A stretch of 64,000 bases of DNA from Pseudocercospora fijiensis CIRAD86 (GCF_000340215.1 NW_006921538.1:248001-312000); one strand, 5' to 3'. Positions 31,559 through 43,198 are shown, counted from the first letter of the stretch. Notes: a model not told the origin generated them from the letters alone. Numbers and translations are program-made.

Positions 31559-33477
31559 TGATTTTCTGCTCTGAAACAAAAAGCATTTGTGGAAATACAT
31601 GTATAGTATGGTATAGAATAGTGAAGTCGTTACCAGATTCTTTGCACTCTTAGCCGCCTTTTGGCATTGCGTTCGCTTTGATACGGAGCGAGCATCGTAC
31701 TTTACACCGTTGGGAGGACGAGACCGCTATATCGACTCCGCTTTTCAAGATTACAGATTCAATCAAAACAATTGCCCTTGGCTCAATGGTCAGATTGGAC
31801 GACAATCACCACATCAAGCTGAGGATGAATCCTCAAAGCCATGAAAAACATTTCTCGCTACTTTTACACGCTCAGGTATCTACCATTAAGCTGATAAGAA
31901 ATATGGCCCAGCATTTCGGCATATACAGTTCTATTTGCAAGGAAGAGGCCAAGAATCCGACAATCGCCTATCTGTTCTCTCACGCCGTCCTCCCTAGCGA
32001 CAAGCGGGGTCGAGACTAGTCCTAGCCTGCCTGCATAAACAGAAAATTCCAGCTAAATACCACTTCCCCTTCCCTTAAGTCAAGCTTCATCACACATGGC
32101 ATGCCTGCTGGTTGGAAAATCCAACAGTCGCCCCACGATTCGAGACTTTTGAGTTATGCAAGTCACAGACAGGATTTGGGCGATAAAGGCTATCGGATTA
32201 GGAAGTGTGGCGACCAAGGATGGGATGGCGACATGGTTATGTGGTCGTGGGCCCCGGTGAACCTACGTAGCTTGGACTGGGGTAAGGTGTGAGACCATCC
32301 ATCAGAAGATCCGTAATAACAGATGAAAGAGCCTGAGATTGTCAAGCATTATGACTGAAGGACGTGGTGGGATGCAAGGTTACATTTGTAAGAGCACAAG
32401 GAGTGGGAGGCATCGACTGCAATAATAATAGTCTAGTGGGGTGATGCGAAGAGGGAGTCAGCGAGAGGCCGTAAAGGCGTGATTGAGTCTCATGCCACGG
32501 CACTTGACCAGACGGGAGCTCTTTGCGGGACAATATCGACAACACGTGAATTTCTGGCTCTTAGTCAACGGACCACGATAGTTCGTATCTATGAGATCAG
32601 TAATCTCGTACAATTTAGAAGTGTCCAGGCTTCCGCTAGCAAGTTATCGAGTATCTGATCCCTTGGTCTGATGTGACACTGTTCAAGAAGGCGACCTAAG
32701 TCCTGCTCCCGTGTCATCCAATGCTGCAACACACTCGTCATCCGAACATTTCTTGAAAATACACACGATCAAATCATTGATCTAGCCGTGCTTCGATTTT
32801 TCAGAGGACTGGCAGCAGCAAGAACAACAGCGCATACATTTTCAACGAACGTCGAAAATTCGTGCTGACATGCATCAATGCAGACTTCTCGCAGACACAG
32901 TTCCGAGTAGGCGGACCTTCCGAGGGTTTCTCGTGATATGAAAAGCGCAGACCTGCGAATCGGATATAGCGTGCTCTCGTCGTATGCTATTGACCATGGT
33001 TGCGCTAGGTTCTGCGAGTTAGGGAATTTCATGTCTCTCTGAACTTCTTGAAGGAGAGTCACTTAGAGATGTAATAGTTGATATTCTTGATGGATGACTC
33101 CTGAGTCCGCAGACGTTGGTTTTCCTTCGCACCGAGTTGAGGTGGAGACATGCATTGCGAGATGAATTGCCAGAACAATTGCCAGTTATTCATGGTCTGA
33201 TGGAGGAGTTGTAAGTCGCAGGGTGAGCTGACGCATGCTCAATGGGCTGATATTCAGTCTCCTCACAGAGGTCTGGAGATCTCTGAAGCTGGGCTCTCCC
33301 TGTTGTTAGCCATCCGATTGTCAATCTTTTGGCGAATTGTGGGCCGTGCAATGGCCACATCTCCGAACAACACGATGAAAGCTGAGTAGCACGGGCCTCG
33401 TCGAGATGAACGTGGAATGAGCTTCAGCTCTCCTTCGGACTGTTTCCATTCATATCGTATCAAATCTTTGAATCGTA
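31559..33477. other. 1.9-kb convergent intergenic region
   Basis: Between the stops of CYM1 (plus) and SVP26 (minus). ORFs of 60-113 codons occur on both strands, but none shows a domain, a leader or a splice partner, so I annotate no gene. The region is somewhat AT-richer than the flanks but lacks the TAG-rich RIP signature. Confidence 0.5.
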
Positions 33478-34285
33478 TCATAAAGGCCTTGTCCTGTCAC
33501 CCTTCCAGAAGCCCATCAGCTCTCCAGTCTCGCCCACCCAATCTCTCACACCATTTACAGCGGCCTTCGCCATGCCGGTCTGGGTATTGCTTCTCTTATG
33601 CCTCGTCCTGATTTGGCCCATATCACCACCATTCATTCCACTCATGCTTGCGCTCGGTGCAGCATCCCTCCCTGGACTGATGAAGCTGCTTCCCTGTCCG
33701 GTCGCATACTCGCTGCCCATACTCGGAAGCACATTCTCGCCGGCGCTCAAGCTGACGAACAGCGCGAATGGTACCAGCCATACGTTCAGGCCGAAGAAGC
33801 TGGCGATTTCGGTAAAGGTTGGCATGTCGCGCGTCTCGTAGTAGGAATATCGTCCCGGTGATCCGAACGTCGTCATTGGCGGATTGGAGAAGTGTTGGAA
33901 CCATAGCCAGTGGTTTACCAGTACCAATGCGCAAGAGGCGAGGAAGACGGGTTCGGTGAGCTTGACTACTGGGAAGCGGCGCAAGTTCAAGCTGTACACT
34001 CCATGGCTAGCAATGCTGAACAGCGATATCCATAGAGGAAATCGGTCAACGACTGCTAGGAGCAATTGGATCGCGACAACAGCATATATGAGTTGGTAGA
34101 GGAGTTTCTTGGATAGGACTGTGTGTTCTTCCACCAGTTCGGACAGATAGTAAAGCCCGCTGGCTATAGCGAGGGTCAGGAAGAGGAATCCGAGGAGCAG
34201 GCCGAGATAGCCCTGCAGCATTCATTAGCATTTGAGTGACAGATGTGTGATTCATTCGACTCGCCAGCAACGGCAGTATCCACAT
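33478..34285 (-). CDS. SVP26: ER-Golgi cargo receptor of the Svp26/TEX261 family, two exons with a GC-AG intron
   Basis: Multi-spanning protein of early Golgi and COPII vesicles that helps export of membrane cargo such as mannosyltransferases. Exon 1 is only 21 nt (34285-34265, MWILPLL); exon 2 is 34212-33478; total 251 aa. The 52-nt intron begins GCGAGT and ends GCTGCAG. This non-canonical donor is required to give the family-typical N-terminus MWILPLLGYLG, since the nearby GT (GTCGAA) breaks the frame. Four hydrophobic segments are visible: YLGLLLGFLFLTLAIASGLY, a second around YQLIYAVVAIQLLLAVV, FLASCALVLVNHWLWF, and FGLNVWLVPFALFVSL. The C-terminus is hydrophilic and Ser/Gly/Arg-rich, likely cytosolic. 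The start codon lies only 52 bp from the inverted repeat of a transposon. Confidence 0.93.
34213..34264 (-). other. GC-AG intron of SVP26
   Basis: Read on the minus strand it starts GCGAGTCGAATG and ends AATGCTGCAG. The upstream exon ends in CTG and the downstream exon begins GGC; this join alone restores the conserved protein start in frame. Confidence 0.8.
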
Positions 34286-34330
34286 GGTCGAGGATTGTCG
34301 GGTTGAGATGCAAACATGAGAGACTTTCGC

Positions 34331-34336
34331 ATTATT
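34331..34336. repeat. left target-site duplication (ATTATT or ATT)
   Basis: Six bases ATTATT precede the left inverted repeat and match 38519-38524 after the right one. Since ATTATT is itself ATT twice, the real duplication may be 3 bp. Confidence 0.75.
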
Positions 34337-34358
34337 AGGCACCTTTAGCAGTAGGTTT
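34337..34358 (+). repeat. left terminal inverted repeat
   Basis: Twenty-two bases beginning AGGCACCTTTAGCAGTAGG, identical to the reverse complement of 38497-38518. Confidence 0.9.
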
Positions 34359-34561
34359 CCGGCCGTTTCTCATATATAAGAAGCCGCGAATAGCGTCGTT
34401 TTAGCGGCGGAAAGTGAATAACCAGAATAACGGCCAATTTGAGGTTCAGCAGTAGGTTTTAGTAGCGTCTACTAAACGATTACTTAGTAAATAAAGGAGG
34501 TACTAAGAAGCGACCGGGGTCGTAGACCTTACTATAATTAGCACTATAGAATAGACGTTAA

Positions 34562-35790
34562 TTGCGACAGCATACTATAGCGCAGTACGACTCGGACGGC
34601 TTCTTAACAGACAGTAAACTCGAAGAAGATATAGCGGCTATTTGCGGTAGAATATTAGCAACTACGGCGGCTATATTAGCTTCTAAGGTAGACAATCTAC
34701 TAGATCTAGCTATTCGCCGAGATAATAAGACTAAGCGTAAATACTAGTATAGACAGGCTCGCAATAATAGGCTATATAAAGAGCCGCGAGAGTATCTAAA
34801 GGATAAGTAGTAGTTACTAGAAACATACCCTAATACTAACTTCTAAGGTAACTTCTACTTTACTAAGCAACAGGTGCTAGAATTAACTAAATTGCTAGAT
34901 ATTAGGTCTATTAAACTACTAAACTATATATAGTGCGATCTAACAATAGTGCTATATATAGTATATAGAAGGCTCTTAAATCTAGGCTATTAGCGCAACC
35001 TATACTAGATATTTAGTCGTAGTAAGGGTTAGATATCTATCGTATTTAATACTGCTTACACTTAATTAGCAAGGCGCTAGAAGGGTCGATTAGTATAGGA
35101 CTTTAATCGATTAAGTAAAGAATACCTATAGCGGATAGCCGTTGCTATCGCTAGATTAATCGATATTAAGTACGTATTTAGTTATATCGATAGTACCTTA
35201 CGGAAGTGCTATAGACCGACTTATAACTAGCGGCCATTCTATAATAGCTATAAGCACTTCTATAGCCTCAAGTATTAAGGTATTGTCCTTCCGGATAGTA
35301 TAATATTACTATATAGTCTAGCACCTAGCTCCTACGGTAATATAACGCTAATGCTAGAGAGCGGATTTAATAAGGTATAGAAGTCGTATTTCGAGCCGCC
35401 TAGATAGCTACCTCGGCCCTTCGAAGAGCGAGTGTTCTTATATAGTAACTAAGTATATAATATAGTCGATAGTGTTATAGGAAGCTAGAAAACTACGAAT
35501 AGCGAGTTTCGAAATGCGAGTAAGGCTACGGCGGCAAAGGAGATAAGTGCTATACGTTAGGCGGTAGAATAGGGCTTTGCTAAGGTAGTAAATAACTTCG
35601 AGATAATAAAGTATTTCTATAGATTGCGAGTCGAGTTAATGCCGGTTAGGGCGATGTATATAGTAGCTACTTTGCTTACTAATTGCCTAACCTGCTATTA
35701 TAGCAATAAGATTAGTCGATTATACGGTATACGGCCTCCGAGTGTACGAGAATACCTAGCTAATCTACTACCTGTACCTTATCTAGCTTA
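34562..35790 (+). pseudogene. DDE_4 (Harbinger-like) transposase remnant
   Basis: One plus-strand frame can be followed without frameshift for about 400 codons, interrupted only by TAG and a few TAA codons. The start region is open for 61 codons (MRQHTIAQYDSDGFLTDSKL). The core reads FSYIDSTLRKCYRPTYN-stop-RPFYNSYKHFYSLKY-stop-GIVLPD, the pattern around the first catalytic Asp of DDE_4 nucleases, followed by LMLESGF and RVFLYSN. In the last motif the family normally has Asp where this copy has Asn, as expected from G-to-A change. Stops sit where Gln or Trp is expected. This is an inactivated copy of a fungal transposase. Confidence 0.8.
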
Positions 35791-36691
35791 ACTAGCTAAT
35801 AGTAACCTTCTACGCTATAGTAGGCACTTTAGAGCGGGCTTTTAAGCAGGCGACGAGGTATTTAATAGCGGCGCTTCGTTTAGATATAGTCGTACGGATA
35901 TACCGACGCACGAGACTAATAAGATTAAGGTTATTAATATAATAGAGGAATATAGAAACAGGTAGAAGAAGTCGTAGGTTAGGAAACAGCTAGATACGGG
36001 TATATCCGTACTAGCGTATAGTATAGCGCGACCGATGCTTTGCGACTCTAAACATAACAATAACATTACTATTTTTAAATCTTCTCGTATGCGCTATAAT
36101 CTTTAGTATGCGGCATATACTATCGTCTAAAAATAAACAAAAACGAGTAATACGTTATTACGTAGCGAGTCGAAGATTGTCGGAGCCCGCTTACTAAGCG
36201 ATACTACTCGGCTTTCCGCGTCGCTTCGAGCTATATACTACTATACCTGCCCTATTTCACCTCGCGCTACTAGTAATCGAAACCGGATTTATCGACCGAG
36301 CTTAAACCCTGCGATTTGTATAGAAAACGACGCTCTTAGCGCTCTCGTACCGAACTAGAGTACGATTTCGAATAGGCAATTGTAAAAGAGGATATTAACT
36401 AAGTAATTATAACATTTATAATAACAAGAAGGACTATAACTACTTTACTCTAACTCTAAACCTAACCCTAATACTAATATATTAAATTATCTATAAGAAT
36501 ACCTTATCGTCGAGGGCATTAAGGTCTACAAAGCCGTCGCTATCGTCGTTATTATCTATCGGGTCCGTTTAACTGCCTATAACGATATTATTAGAAAGAA
36601 GCTCCATTTAAGACAATAGTAACGGCCTTAACGGTAACAAAGCGGTTATCGTCGCCTATAGGGCCTAGATACTAGACTAGATAGCATCTAT

Positions 36692-37900
36692 TTAACGTAC
36701 TATCTTTAGCTTAACTTCCTTTACTGCAGCGCTTATTACGGCGTTTAAGTCGCTTCTAGCGCTTACAAACCTAGTAGGACTTAATGTACTCGGAGCCTCG
36801 CTAGCGGCGCTAATAATAGAGATACTTAAAGACTCGAATAGCGACCTAATTCTACGTCTCAAGCTACGGCCTTTAGCTAGTGTTCTTAGTATATTAAACA
36901 TAGGCGACAGTACCTCTTTAAGCATAGCTCCTTATGCCTATAAGCCTCGCTAAAGTCGTTCAGACTCGAAGTCTAAACGACGGCGCTTAGTAAGCTAAGC
37001 AGTATTGCTATCGGCCGTGCTTAGCGTAGATAAGTCGATAACTTCTACTCGCTAGATAGGCGTTGTTAGAGCTACTAGAGCGGCCGCTAGAGTCACTACT
37101 AGAGCCTAGTTATTACGTTAAGACAGTGTCGACAGTATAGCGTTATGTATGTTCTTAGCAGGATAGTTAAATACCCTTAACTCCTTAGTATTTAATACCT
37201 TCTTACGCTATACCTTATCTAGTCGAAACAGTGTCTCTATAGCCTTATCGAGAAGCTAGTCTTAAAGTGTCTCTATAACAACTATACCGGAAGCTCCTTC
37301 TAGTAGCCTTCTAGTAACAACTCGGCGCTTAATTATTATACGATAAGCCCTTACTAGATTACTAAGAGTTGGCTTACCTAACGGCTAGCTAGCGAGGATA
37401 ATAGCCTTAAAGCTATTATTCCATTTACGCACCTTACTAGTTACTCGTTTGTAGGCAATAGCAGCCCTAACCTTAGTAAGCGTTAGCTTACTATCCGACG
37501 AGATATAGCTATTGCCGTTAACTCGAGCATTATTATTACCTTATTCTTTAGCAATAGAAGCGGCAATAATATCGTCTTAAGAAGGGCTAGTATAGTCTAA
37601 AGTTTGGCTGTCTGTTTAAGTGCCGCCTAGCGTAGAAATAGGCGCCTTAGTTAGTATAGAAACAGGCTCCTTAGTTAGTATAGAAACAGGCTCCTTATTT
37701 AGCGTAGAAATAGGCTATCTAATAGCCTTAGAAGCGGCTAGATTAGCTATTGTTAGACTATATAGTAAAGGTTAACTATAATAGTCTTAGAAGGTAGCTA
37801 GTGGTATGTAGAAGGGAGGGCCTAAGCGAGGGTATAGATCGCTCCGCGAGAAGTCGAAACCTAAATTAAGAAGGGTAGTAATACTAGGCAGGGTCTATAT
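36692..37900 (-). pseudogene. second transposon ORF remnant (convergent to the transposase)
   Basis: A single minus-strand frame can be followed for several hundred codons with scattered TAG/TAA and no frameshift; only its last 77 codons are open (36925-36692). It shows KVRKWNNSFKAIILAS, LVRAYRIIIKRRVVTRRLLE and KRRRLDFESERL, the last looking like a nuclear localisation signal. PIF/Harbinger elements normally encode a DNA-binding (Myb/SANT-like) partner beside the transposase; this is the natural candidate, but I cannot see a definite Myb motif. The upstream limit is approximate. Confidence 0.5.
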
Positions 37901-38496
37901 TAGGGTAACTAGAGCCGCTATAGTGCTTAGAGTGTTCAATTTGCTAACAAATGTAGGCTTCTAAGCACCTACTATGCTCTCGAAGGCCTAAATATATACC
38001 TCTCTCGAGGTACGGACCTAATTCTAATTATAATCGCTCTCTACCGAGGTCTCCGTAGCTGTTCCTATAATAGCTCTTAAAGTGATTGTATATAGGCCAC
38101 TAAACCTATATAACCCTTAGTAGCCGCCTAGCGACCTTTACCTACTTCTTGCTAGACTCTCCGTCTTTATATATATATATAAGGGGTATATAGTAGCTAG
38201 TAGGTAATAGCTACTATACTAGAAGACTGAATTTAATAAAAGGCGGAGATAGGGTTTAAACTATTTAGCTAAGGATTCAGCACACTCCTTCACTTAACTA
38301 CTAACGGCCTAGCGCAGGGTCTAATTAGCGTATTTTCCTTTATATAAGCGTATACGGTTAACTGTACGAGCTCGTATAGTTACTTATACTTTTATTTACT
38401 TAATCCTTTACGTACGGATAACTGTACGGAGCTTATTCACTTGTTGAGGCGCTAATAAGTGCCACTGCCGCGTGCACGGAGCGCAACTGCCCTTCC

Positions 38497-38518
38497 AAAC
38501 CTACTGCTAAAGGTGCCT
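38497..38518 (-). repeat. right terminal inverted repeat
   Basis: Ends CTACTGCTAAAGGTGCCT and is the exact reverse complement of the left repeat. It is followed by the duplicated ATTATT at 38519-38524. Confidence 0.9.
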
Positions 38519-38755
38519 ATTATTGCATCGCGAAACGTTGCGAACTCGCGTGCATTCTTTTCCCCACAGATCTTATCCCGGCCCGCTCCCGCTCCAACCT
38601 TGCTTAATCCCTGCTATCGATACAGATCTGTCGTTGCGATTTTCGATCAGAGCAACACAACACGACCGCTTCGTTGTCGTTCACATGCTCGTCGCGCTGT
38701 TCACCTCCCGTGGCTACCACACTCCTTCCCAGACCATAGCAGTAGAGTCGCAGGC

Positions 38756-39577
38756 ATGTCGAGACCAGAAGACCTACTCCCGCCCGAAGTCTTCTACAAC
38801 GATGTCGAGTCGCGAAAATATACCACCAACAGTCGCATAAAAAATATCCAGGCTGACATGACCAACCGCGCACTCGAACTATTGGACTTACAAGAGCCAT
38901 CATTCATTCTCGACGTCGGCTGTGGCTCAGGACTGTCAGGCGACATTCTCTCAGAAGTACCCGAAGATGAAGGCGGTCCACACGTGTGGGTAGGCATGGA
39001 CATTAGCTCGGATATGCTTGCGCAAGCACTAGAAAGAGATGTGGAGGGAGACATGCTGTTGGCGGATATCGGACAAGGAGTTCCCTTTCGAGCAGGGAGT
39101 TTTGATGCAGCGATCAGCATTTCTGCCATTCAATGGTTATGCAATGCAGACACCTCCGATGTGACGCCTGAAGGACGACTCAAGCGCTTCTTTGACGGGC
39201 TGTATGCATCTTTGAAGAGAGGCGGGAAGGCAGTGTGCCAGTTCTATCCCAAGAATGCGCAGCAGCAGAGCATGATCTCGAGCGCGGCAATCAAAGCTGG
39301 GTTCGGTGCCGGTATCTTGCAAGACGACCCGGAGACGAAGAATGTCAAGTACTACCTCGTACTGACTGTTGGTGGAGCAGATGTCACAGGAGCAGTCAGT
39401 GGCATGGACAACATCGATGTCATGGATGCGAGGAGGAGAGAGCGAAAGAGAAGGAAGGAGGTCAAGAAGGGCAGCAAGCAATGGATTTTGCACAAAAAGA
39501 AGCAAATGGAGGACAAGGGACGAATCGTCAAGGCAAACAGCAAATACACGGGCAGAAAGAGAAAGATTGCGTGGTGA
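38756..39577 (+). CDS. BUD23: 18S rRNA (guanine-N7)-methyltransferase Bud23
   Basis: Methylates a conserved guanine in 18S rRNA (G1575 in yeast) with the partner Trm112 during small-subunit maturation; nuclear/nucleolar. The protein is 273 aa. The start MSRPEDLLPPEVFYNDVESR matches the family. The SAM-binding motif I is ILDVGCGSGLSG at residues 51-62, the acidic end of beta-2 is VGMDISSDML, and SFDAAISISAIQWLCNA is the motif around the catalytic region. The C-terminal domain is very basic (RRRERKRRKEVKKGSKQWIL; KYTGRKRKIAW), the Williams-Beuren-type tail. The frame stays open 99 codons upstream into transposon DNA; that part is not coding because the conserved start is at 38756. The transposon ends 238 bp before the ATG. 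Confidence 0.96.
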   Translation: MSRPEDLLPPEVFYNDVESRKYTTNSRIKNIQADMTNRALELLDLQEPSFILDVGCGSGLSGDILSEVPEDEGGPHVWVGMDISSDMLAQALERDVEGDMLLADIGQGVPFRAGSFDAAISISAIQWLCNADTSDVTPEGRLKRFFDGLYASLKRGGKAVCQFYPKNAQQQSMISSAAIKAGFGAGILQDDPETKNVKYYLVLTVGGADVTGAVSGMDNIDVMDARRRERKRRKEVKKGSKQWILHKKKQMEDKGRIVKANSKYTGRKRKIAW

Positions 39578-40545
39578 GCATCGCATCGCATCGCTATTGC
39601 ACTTGACCACTTCTCATCCCACGACTTCGGCCACAAGCCTGAGGCCACTTCAAAATGAAGCAAAATACCCAAATCTGGACCACGACGATGATGACGATAC
39701 AGCAATCCAACTCCTCAGCCGCCTACTTCATGCTGCTACTGCTACACAAATCCAAGCTGTGGAGATATATTCGCCAACACCGCTCAAGTCTCATGATCTC
39801 AAGCTCAAGAAAAGCTCTCAGCCAACCATCCAACATCAAAGCCAACACCACCGGGAGTTCTATCATCGTCGCAGACGATCCACAACCAACCAGAAATTCA
39901 ATTGCCGGCGCTTATATAGTCCTGATAAGCCGGATGTCACATGTGCTGTACTTCGCCACACTACTTGTTTACGCGCCCGATGCAGGGAATAAGGCCAGGC
40001 GCGAGTGTAATAAACTTGAATTTTTTTTTTCCGTGTATACAGCCCCTTTACAAAAAATCTAGCGCGAACACATGTCTATATCGTTGCTATGTAGACATCG
40101 TCACTGTACATATGTACAAGGCTCAGATCGCGCAGTAACTAGTGAAAGAAGATTTTCTATCAACGTTTCGTTTCGTTTCGTTTCGTTTCGTTTTTGATCT
40201 ATCCAACTACTATAGACAGACAATACTCCCCCTTCCTACTTCGCTTCGCCTCCCCTCCATCTGCAAAGACCGAAAAAAAAGTAGTAGTAGTAGTAGTATC
40301 GATAGTAACTTAGCCCTAAGGCCCAAAAAAAAGTTTTCCTAATCCAATCCAATCCATTCCATCTCATAAACTTCATTTCTCTTTTTTTTGGTTTTCATCA
40401 TCATCAACCATCAATACTCATTATCGCTAACCTATAGAAACTCGGATATAAACATAACGCTAAACGCTAAAAAAAATATTTTTCAAGAAGAAAACCAGAA
40501 AACCAAAAAAAAAGAGGCCGCCTCCTCACTTGCATTCGATTCGAC
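39578..40545. other. convergent intergenic region with simple repeats
   Basis: Between the stops of BUD23 and the SAM-PH gene. It contains a GTTTC pentanucleotide array near 40165-40190, a TAG/AGT trinucleotide run near 40282-40299, and several A and T homopolymers. No gene seen. Confidence 0.55.
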
Positions 40546-43198
40546 TCAAGCCCGTTCCCCATTCACCTCAACCTCAAACCCTTTCCCCCTCTGCTCCCTA
40601 GCCTTAGCAAGCATCAACTCCCTCATCCAATCAATCCTCTCATCCTTCGACTTGACCGCAAAATGATGAGTTTTCGAATTCCCCCCAACAGGACCCTTCA
40701 AATGACTCCTTTCAGGAACAAGTTGAAAAGCAAAACCCGTCCCGTCCCCCCCACCATCTCCCCCTTTCTTCTTACTCTCATCTTTAATCGTCAAAGCCTT
40801 AAACGCAGCCGCCAACTTCGAATTCTGCCCCACAGAACTACACGCGACGGAGTACTCATCCACGTTGATCGAGTCTTGAATGTTCGCGGAAAGACGAGCG
40901 GAGTTGTGTTGTGTGAGTTTTGAGCCTTTGAGGCGGAAATGGGATTCGGACCATTCGTGACGGAGAATTTTTGTGCGTTGGCGTTTTTTCATCCAGCCGG
41001 AATGGGAACAGTCGGGGCCGTAGCCGAAGTCGCGGATTACGGGGGAGTGTTTGGCGGGGTCGGAGGCTGAGGTTTTGGAGGAGGAGGAGTCTCCGGATTG
41101 GGTTCGGGTGGTGAGGGATGGACGGGAGGAGGATGATGGGGAGGAGAGGATTTCGTTTTCTTGGACGGAGGGGAGTTGGAAGGAGGGGCGACGCCAGGAG
41201 GTGGATTCTTTTCGGGAGTGGGAGCGTGGGAGTTGGGGACGGTATTGCATGCTTGGAGGGACGGATTGGGATGTGTCTCTTGAGATGGGGCCTTGCATGG
41301 ATTGGAGAGAGGTTGTGATTGGTACGTCCATTTCCGAGGCTGGAGTTCCGAGACGGTAGATGGTTTGTGGTGAGGCTGTGGCTGAGCGGCAGATTGTCAT
41401 GGCTGCTGCTGTGGTGGGATGTGCTGTTTGGGGTGACATGTAGCGAGAGCTGTTCAGTTGTGGCCCGGCAGATGCTGAGCGAGGGATGTCGAGTTTGGGG
41501 AGGCTTCTGAGTTGTTCGTGCGGGCCGGGCGTGTAGCTTGGTCGTTGCATGGCTGCTGGTGCTTCTTTGTAGAATAGGTAAGGGTTGGGTGTAGCGGCCG
41601 GGAACGGGGAGACGGATTGTGGTGGGAACATCTCGAAGGGTGGTGTTGGTGGTCGGTTCTCTTCTACTGGCGATTGGACGTGTTGGAAGTTGAGGAATTG
41701 CTTGACGTTGTCCTGCGGGTCACGCATGCCGAGTTGATCGAGCACATCTTGATGCAACGCGAACTCAGGCAGCTGACCAGGACCGAGAAGATCCGATGAA
41801 GCAACCACAGATGGAAAGCCGGCTGATGGCTCTGGAGTCTCGTTCGTCTGGCGGAATGGATCTTCCAAGCGAAGCAGACCTTGTACTTGAGCTTGCTGGG
41901 GCTGCTGAGGTGACTGAAGCCTGACGTTCGGTAGCATGTTCTCTGCTGTCATGGCATTGCCGGGATCGCCAGTGAGGACGATGCGGCCTCCTCGGGCGGG
42001 ACTGATTGGGAAGCGACCAATGCCGTTCTCGTCCTTGAGTTGCTGGAGTTCGCGTTGTTGCTTGCGCCATTTTGCACAGCGTTCACCCTTTGCACAAGTA
42101 TGTGGTTTGGGTAGAAGTTGTTCGATAGCGACGATCGAGACGGACTCCTGAGGGGAGATGACATCGTTGGTCTTTGGTGCCTTTCGACCTCGTCGTTTCG
42201 ACTTGCCTCTTGCTGGACTTGACGGCCTTTCCTCGTTGTCTGCGATAGAAGTTTGAGCCAAGCGTCCACGGCTCGACGATCGTCGGGTGTTGGATGTGCA
42301 TGGTCTGCTAATGTCTTGGAATGGTGTAGCCTGTGGGCTAGGGTGTACATCTTCGCCTTTGAGGAGGCAGATGGCGTTCCATAGCTGATGCCTCTTGCCG
42401 AAAGAGGCAATATCCAGCTCCTTCAGGTGCTCAAATTGCAGGTCAAGTAAGACAGTACCATTGATGTCGTGGATATCGAAGCATTCAATCACTGTCGAGT
42501 CAATGCCCGTCCCGTACATCCAATCAATGACCTGTTGCGTCGACCATGACCGAATGTGGGCCTCGGGATCACGCACGTCAGCTTCGGGCCGTGCTAGAGC
42601 AGCTTCGATGGTGAAGCTCTGATTAGGGTTTGCAGTCAGTGGAGTCAGTGTGGCATCCGTAAACGCGGTAGCCGTAGCCGTTCGCGATGGTTGCTCTTTG
42701 GGTAGTAGAGGCGACATTTGCAAGGCATACTCAAAGTTGAAATCGGCAGAGACGTGTGATGATCTGAAGAGATGAGGTCCTCTCGGTCCTTCGACTGACG
42801 GGACATGAATGGACAACGGCGGCCGATTTTGGGTACTTGTCCTTGGGCTTGGTGTTCGGGCCTCATCGTAGGATGATATCGTTGTTTGGCTTCTTCTTCG
42901 GTCATCAAACTGCGCTCACGTCAGTATCCGAGCCAAGACTGGTGGAAGCTCCCGGGTCTAGACTCACCGAGTCCAAGCTACCCTTGTGCGAAGCTCGTCC
43001 ATCGTCGCTCTCGTCTTCAAAATCGGTGTCGAGAATCTCTGTTGCCTCTGAAAGCAGCGATACGGGCCGCAGCTGAGAAGCTCTCGATTCCAAGAATGAT
43101 GTGCTCTTCGCTCGGGGGAAGATGTCTGCCCGCGCCTCCAGAGGCGCAGGCGCAGGCGCAGGCGTAGGCGTAGGCGCAATTGGGGTGATGGCCTGCAT
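40546..43198 (-). CDS. SAM- and PH-domain protein (Boi-like architecture), two exons
   Basis: Large signalling/scaffold protein of 864 aa. Exons are 43198-42968 and 42909-40546; the 58-nt intron (GTGAGT...GCGCAG) is phase 0. Exon 1 encodes a Pro/Ala repeat (PTPTPAPAPAPLEA) and an acidic stretch. A SAM domain lies at about 197-262 (SWSTQQVIDWMYGTGIDSTV; LLDLQFEHLKELDIASFGKR). The middle is long, disordered and Ser/Pro/Gln-rich. A PH domain is at about 713-853 (HSGWMKKRQRTKILRHEWSE; FRLKGSKLTQHNSA; ERIDWMRELMLAKAREQ), interrupted by a Lys/Gly-rich insert (KKKGGDGGGDGTG). SAM plus PH recalls yeast Boi1/Boi2 polarity proteins, but no SH3 domain is seen. An in-frame TGA lies just upstream of the chosen ATG. 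Confidence 0.85.

Larger units (their letters stand above)
34337..38518. mobile_element. 4.18-kb DNA transposon (PIF/Harbinger-like, DDE_4), RIP-mutated
   Basis: The element is bounded by 22-bp perfect terminal inverted repeats (AGGCACCTTTAGCAG... at the left end, its exact reverse complement at the right) and flanked on both sides by ATTATT. The inside is TA-rich with many TAG/TAA. It carries a transposase remnant on the plus strand and a second ORF remnant on the minus strand, the two-protein layout typical of PIF/Harbinger elements. All parts appear present in order, so the copy was inactivated by point mutation, not deletion. It splits the intergenic region between SVP26 and BUD23. The superfamily is inferred from the transposase; a 3-bp ATT duplication would suit PIF/Harbinger better than 6 bp. 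Confidence 0.88.

Noticed and set aside
31678..32019. 113-codon plus-strand ORF after CYM1
   Set aside because: No domain, no clear promoter space, no splice partner; could be real but not supported.
36449..36475. Telomere-like CCTAACCCTAA sequence
   Set aside because: Only about two imperfect units inside a RIP-mutated element; not a telomere or a convincing interstitial tract.
38459..38755. N-terminal extension of BUD23 by 99 codons
   Set aside because: It begins inside the transposon end, and the conserved family start is at 38756; the open frame is chance.
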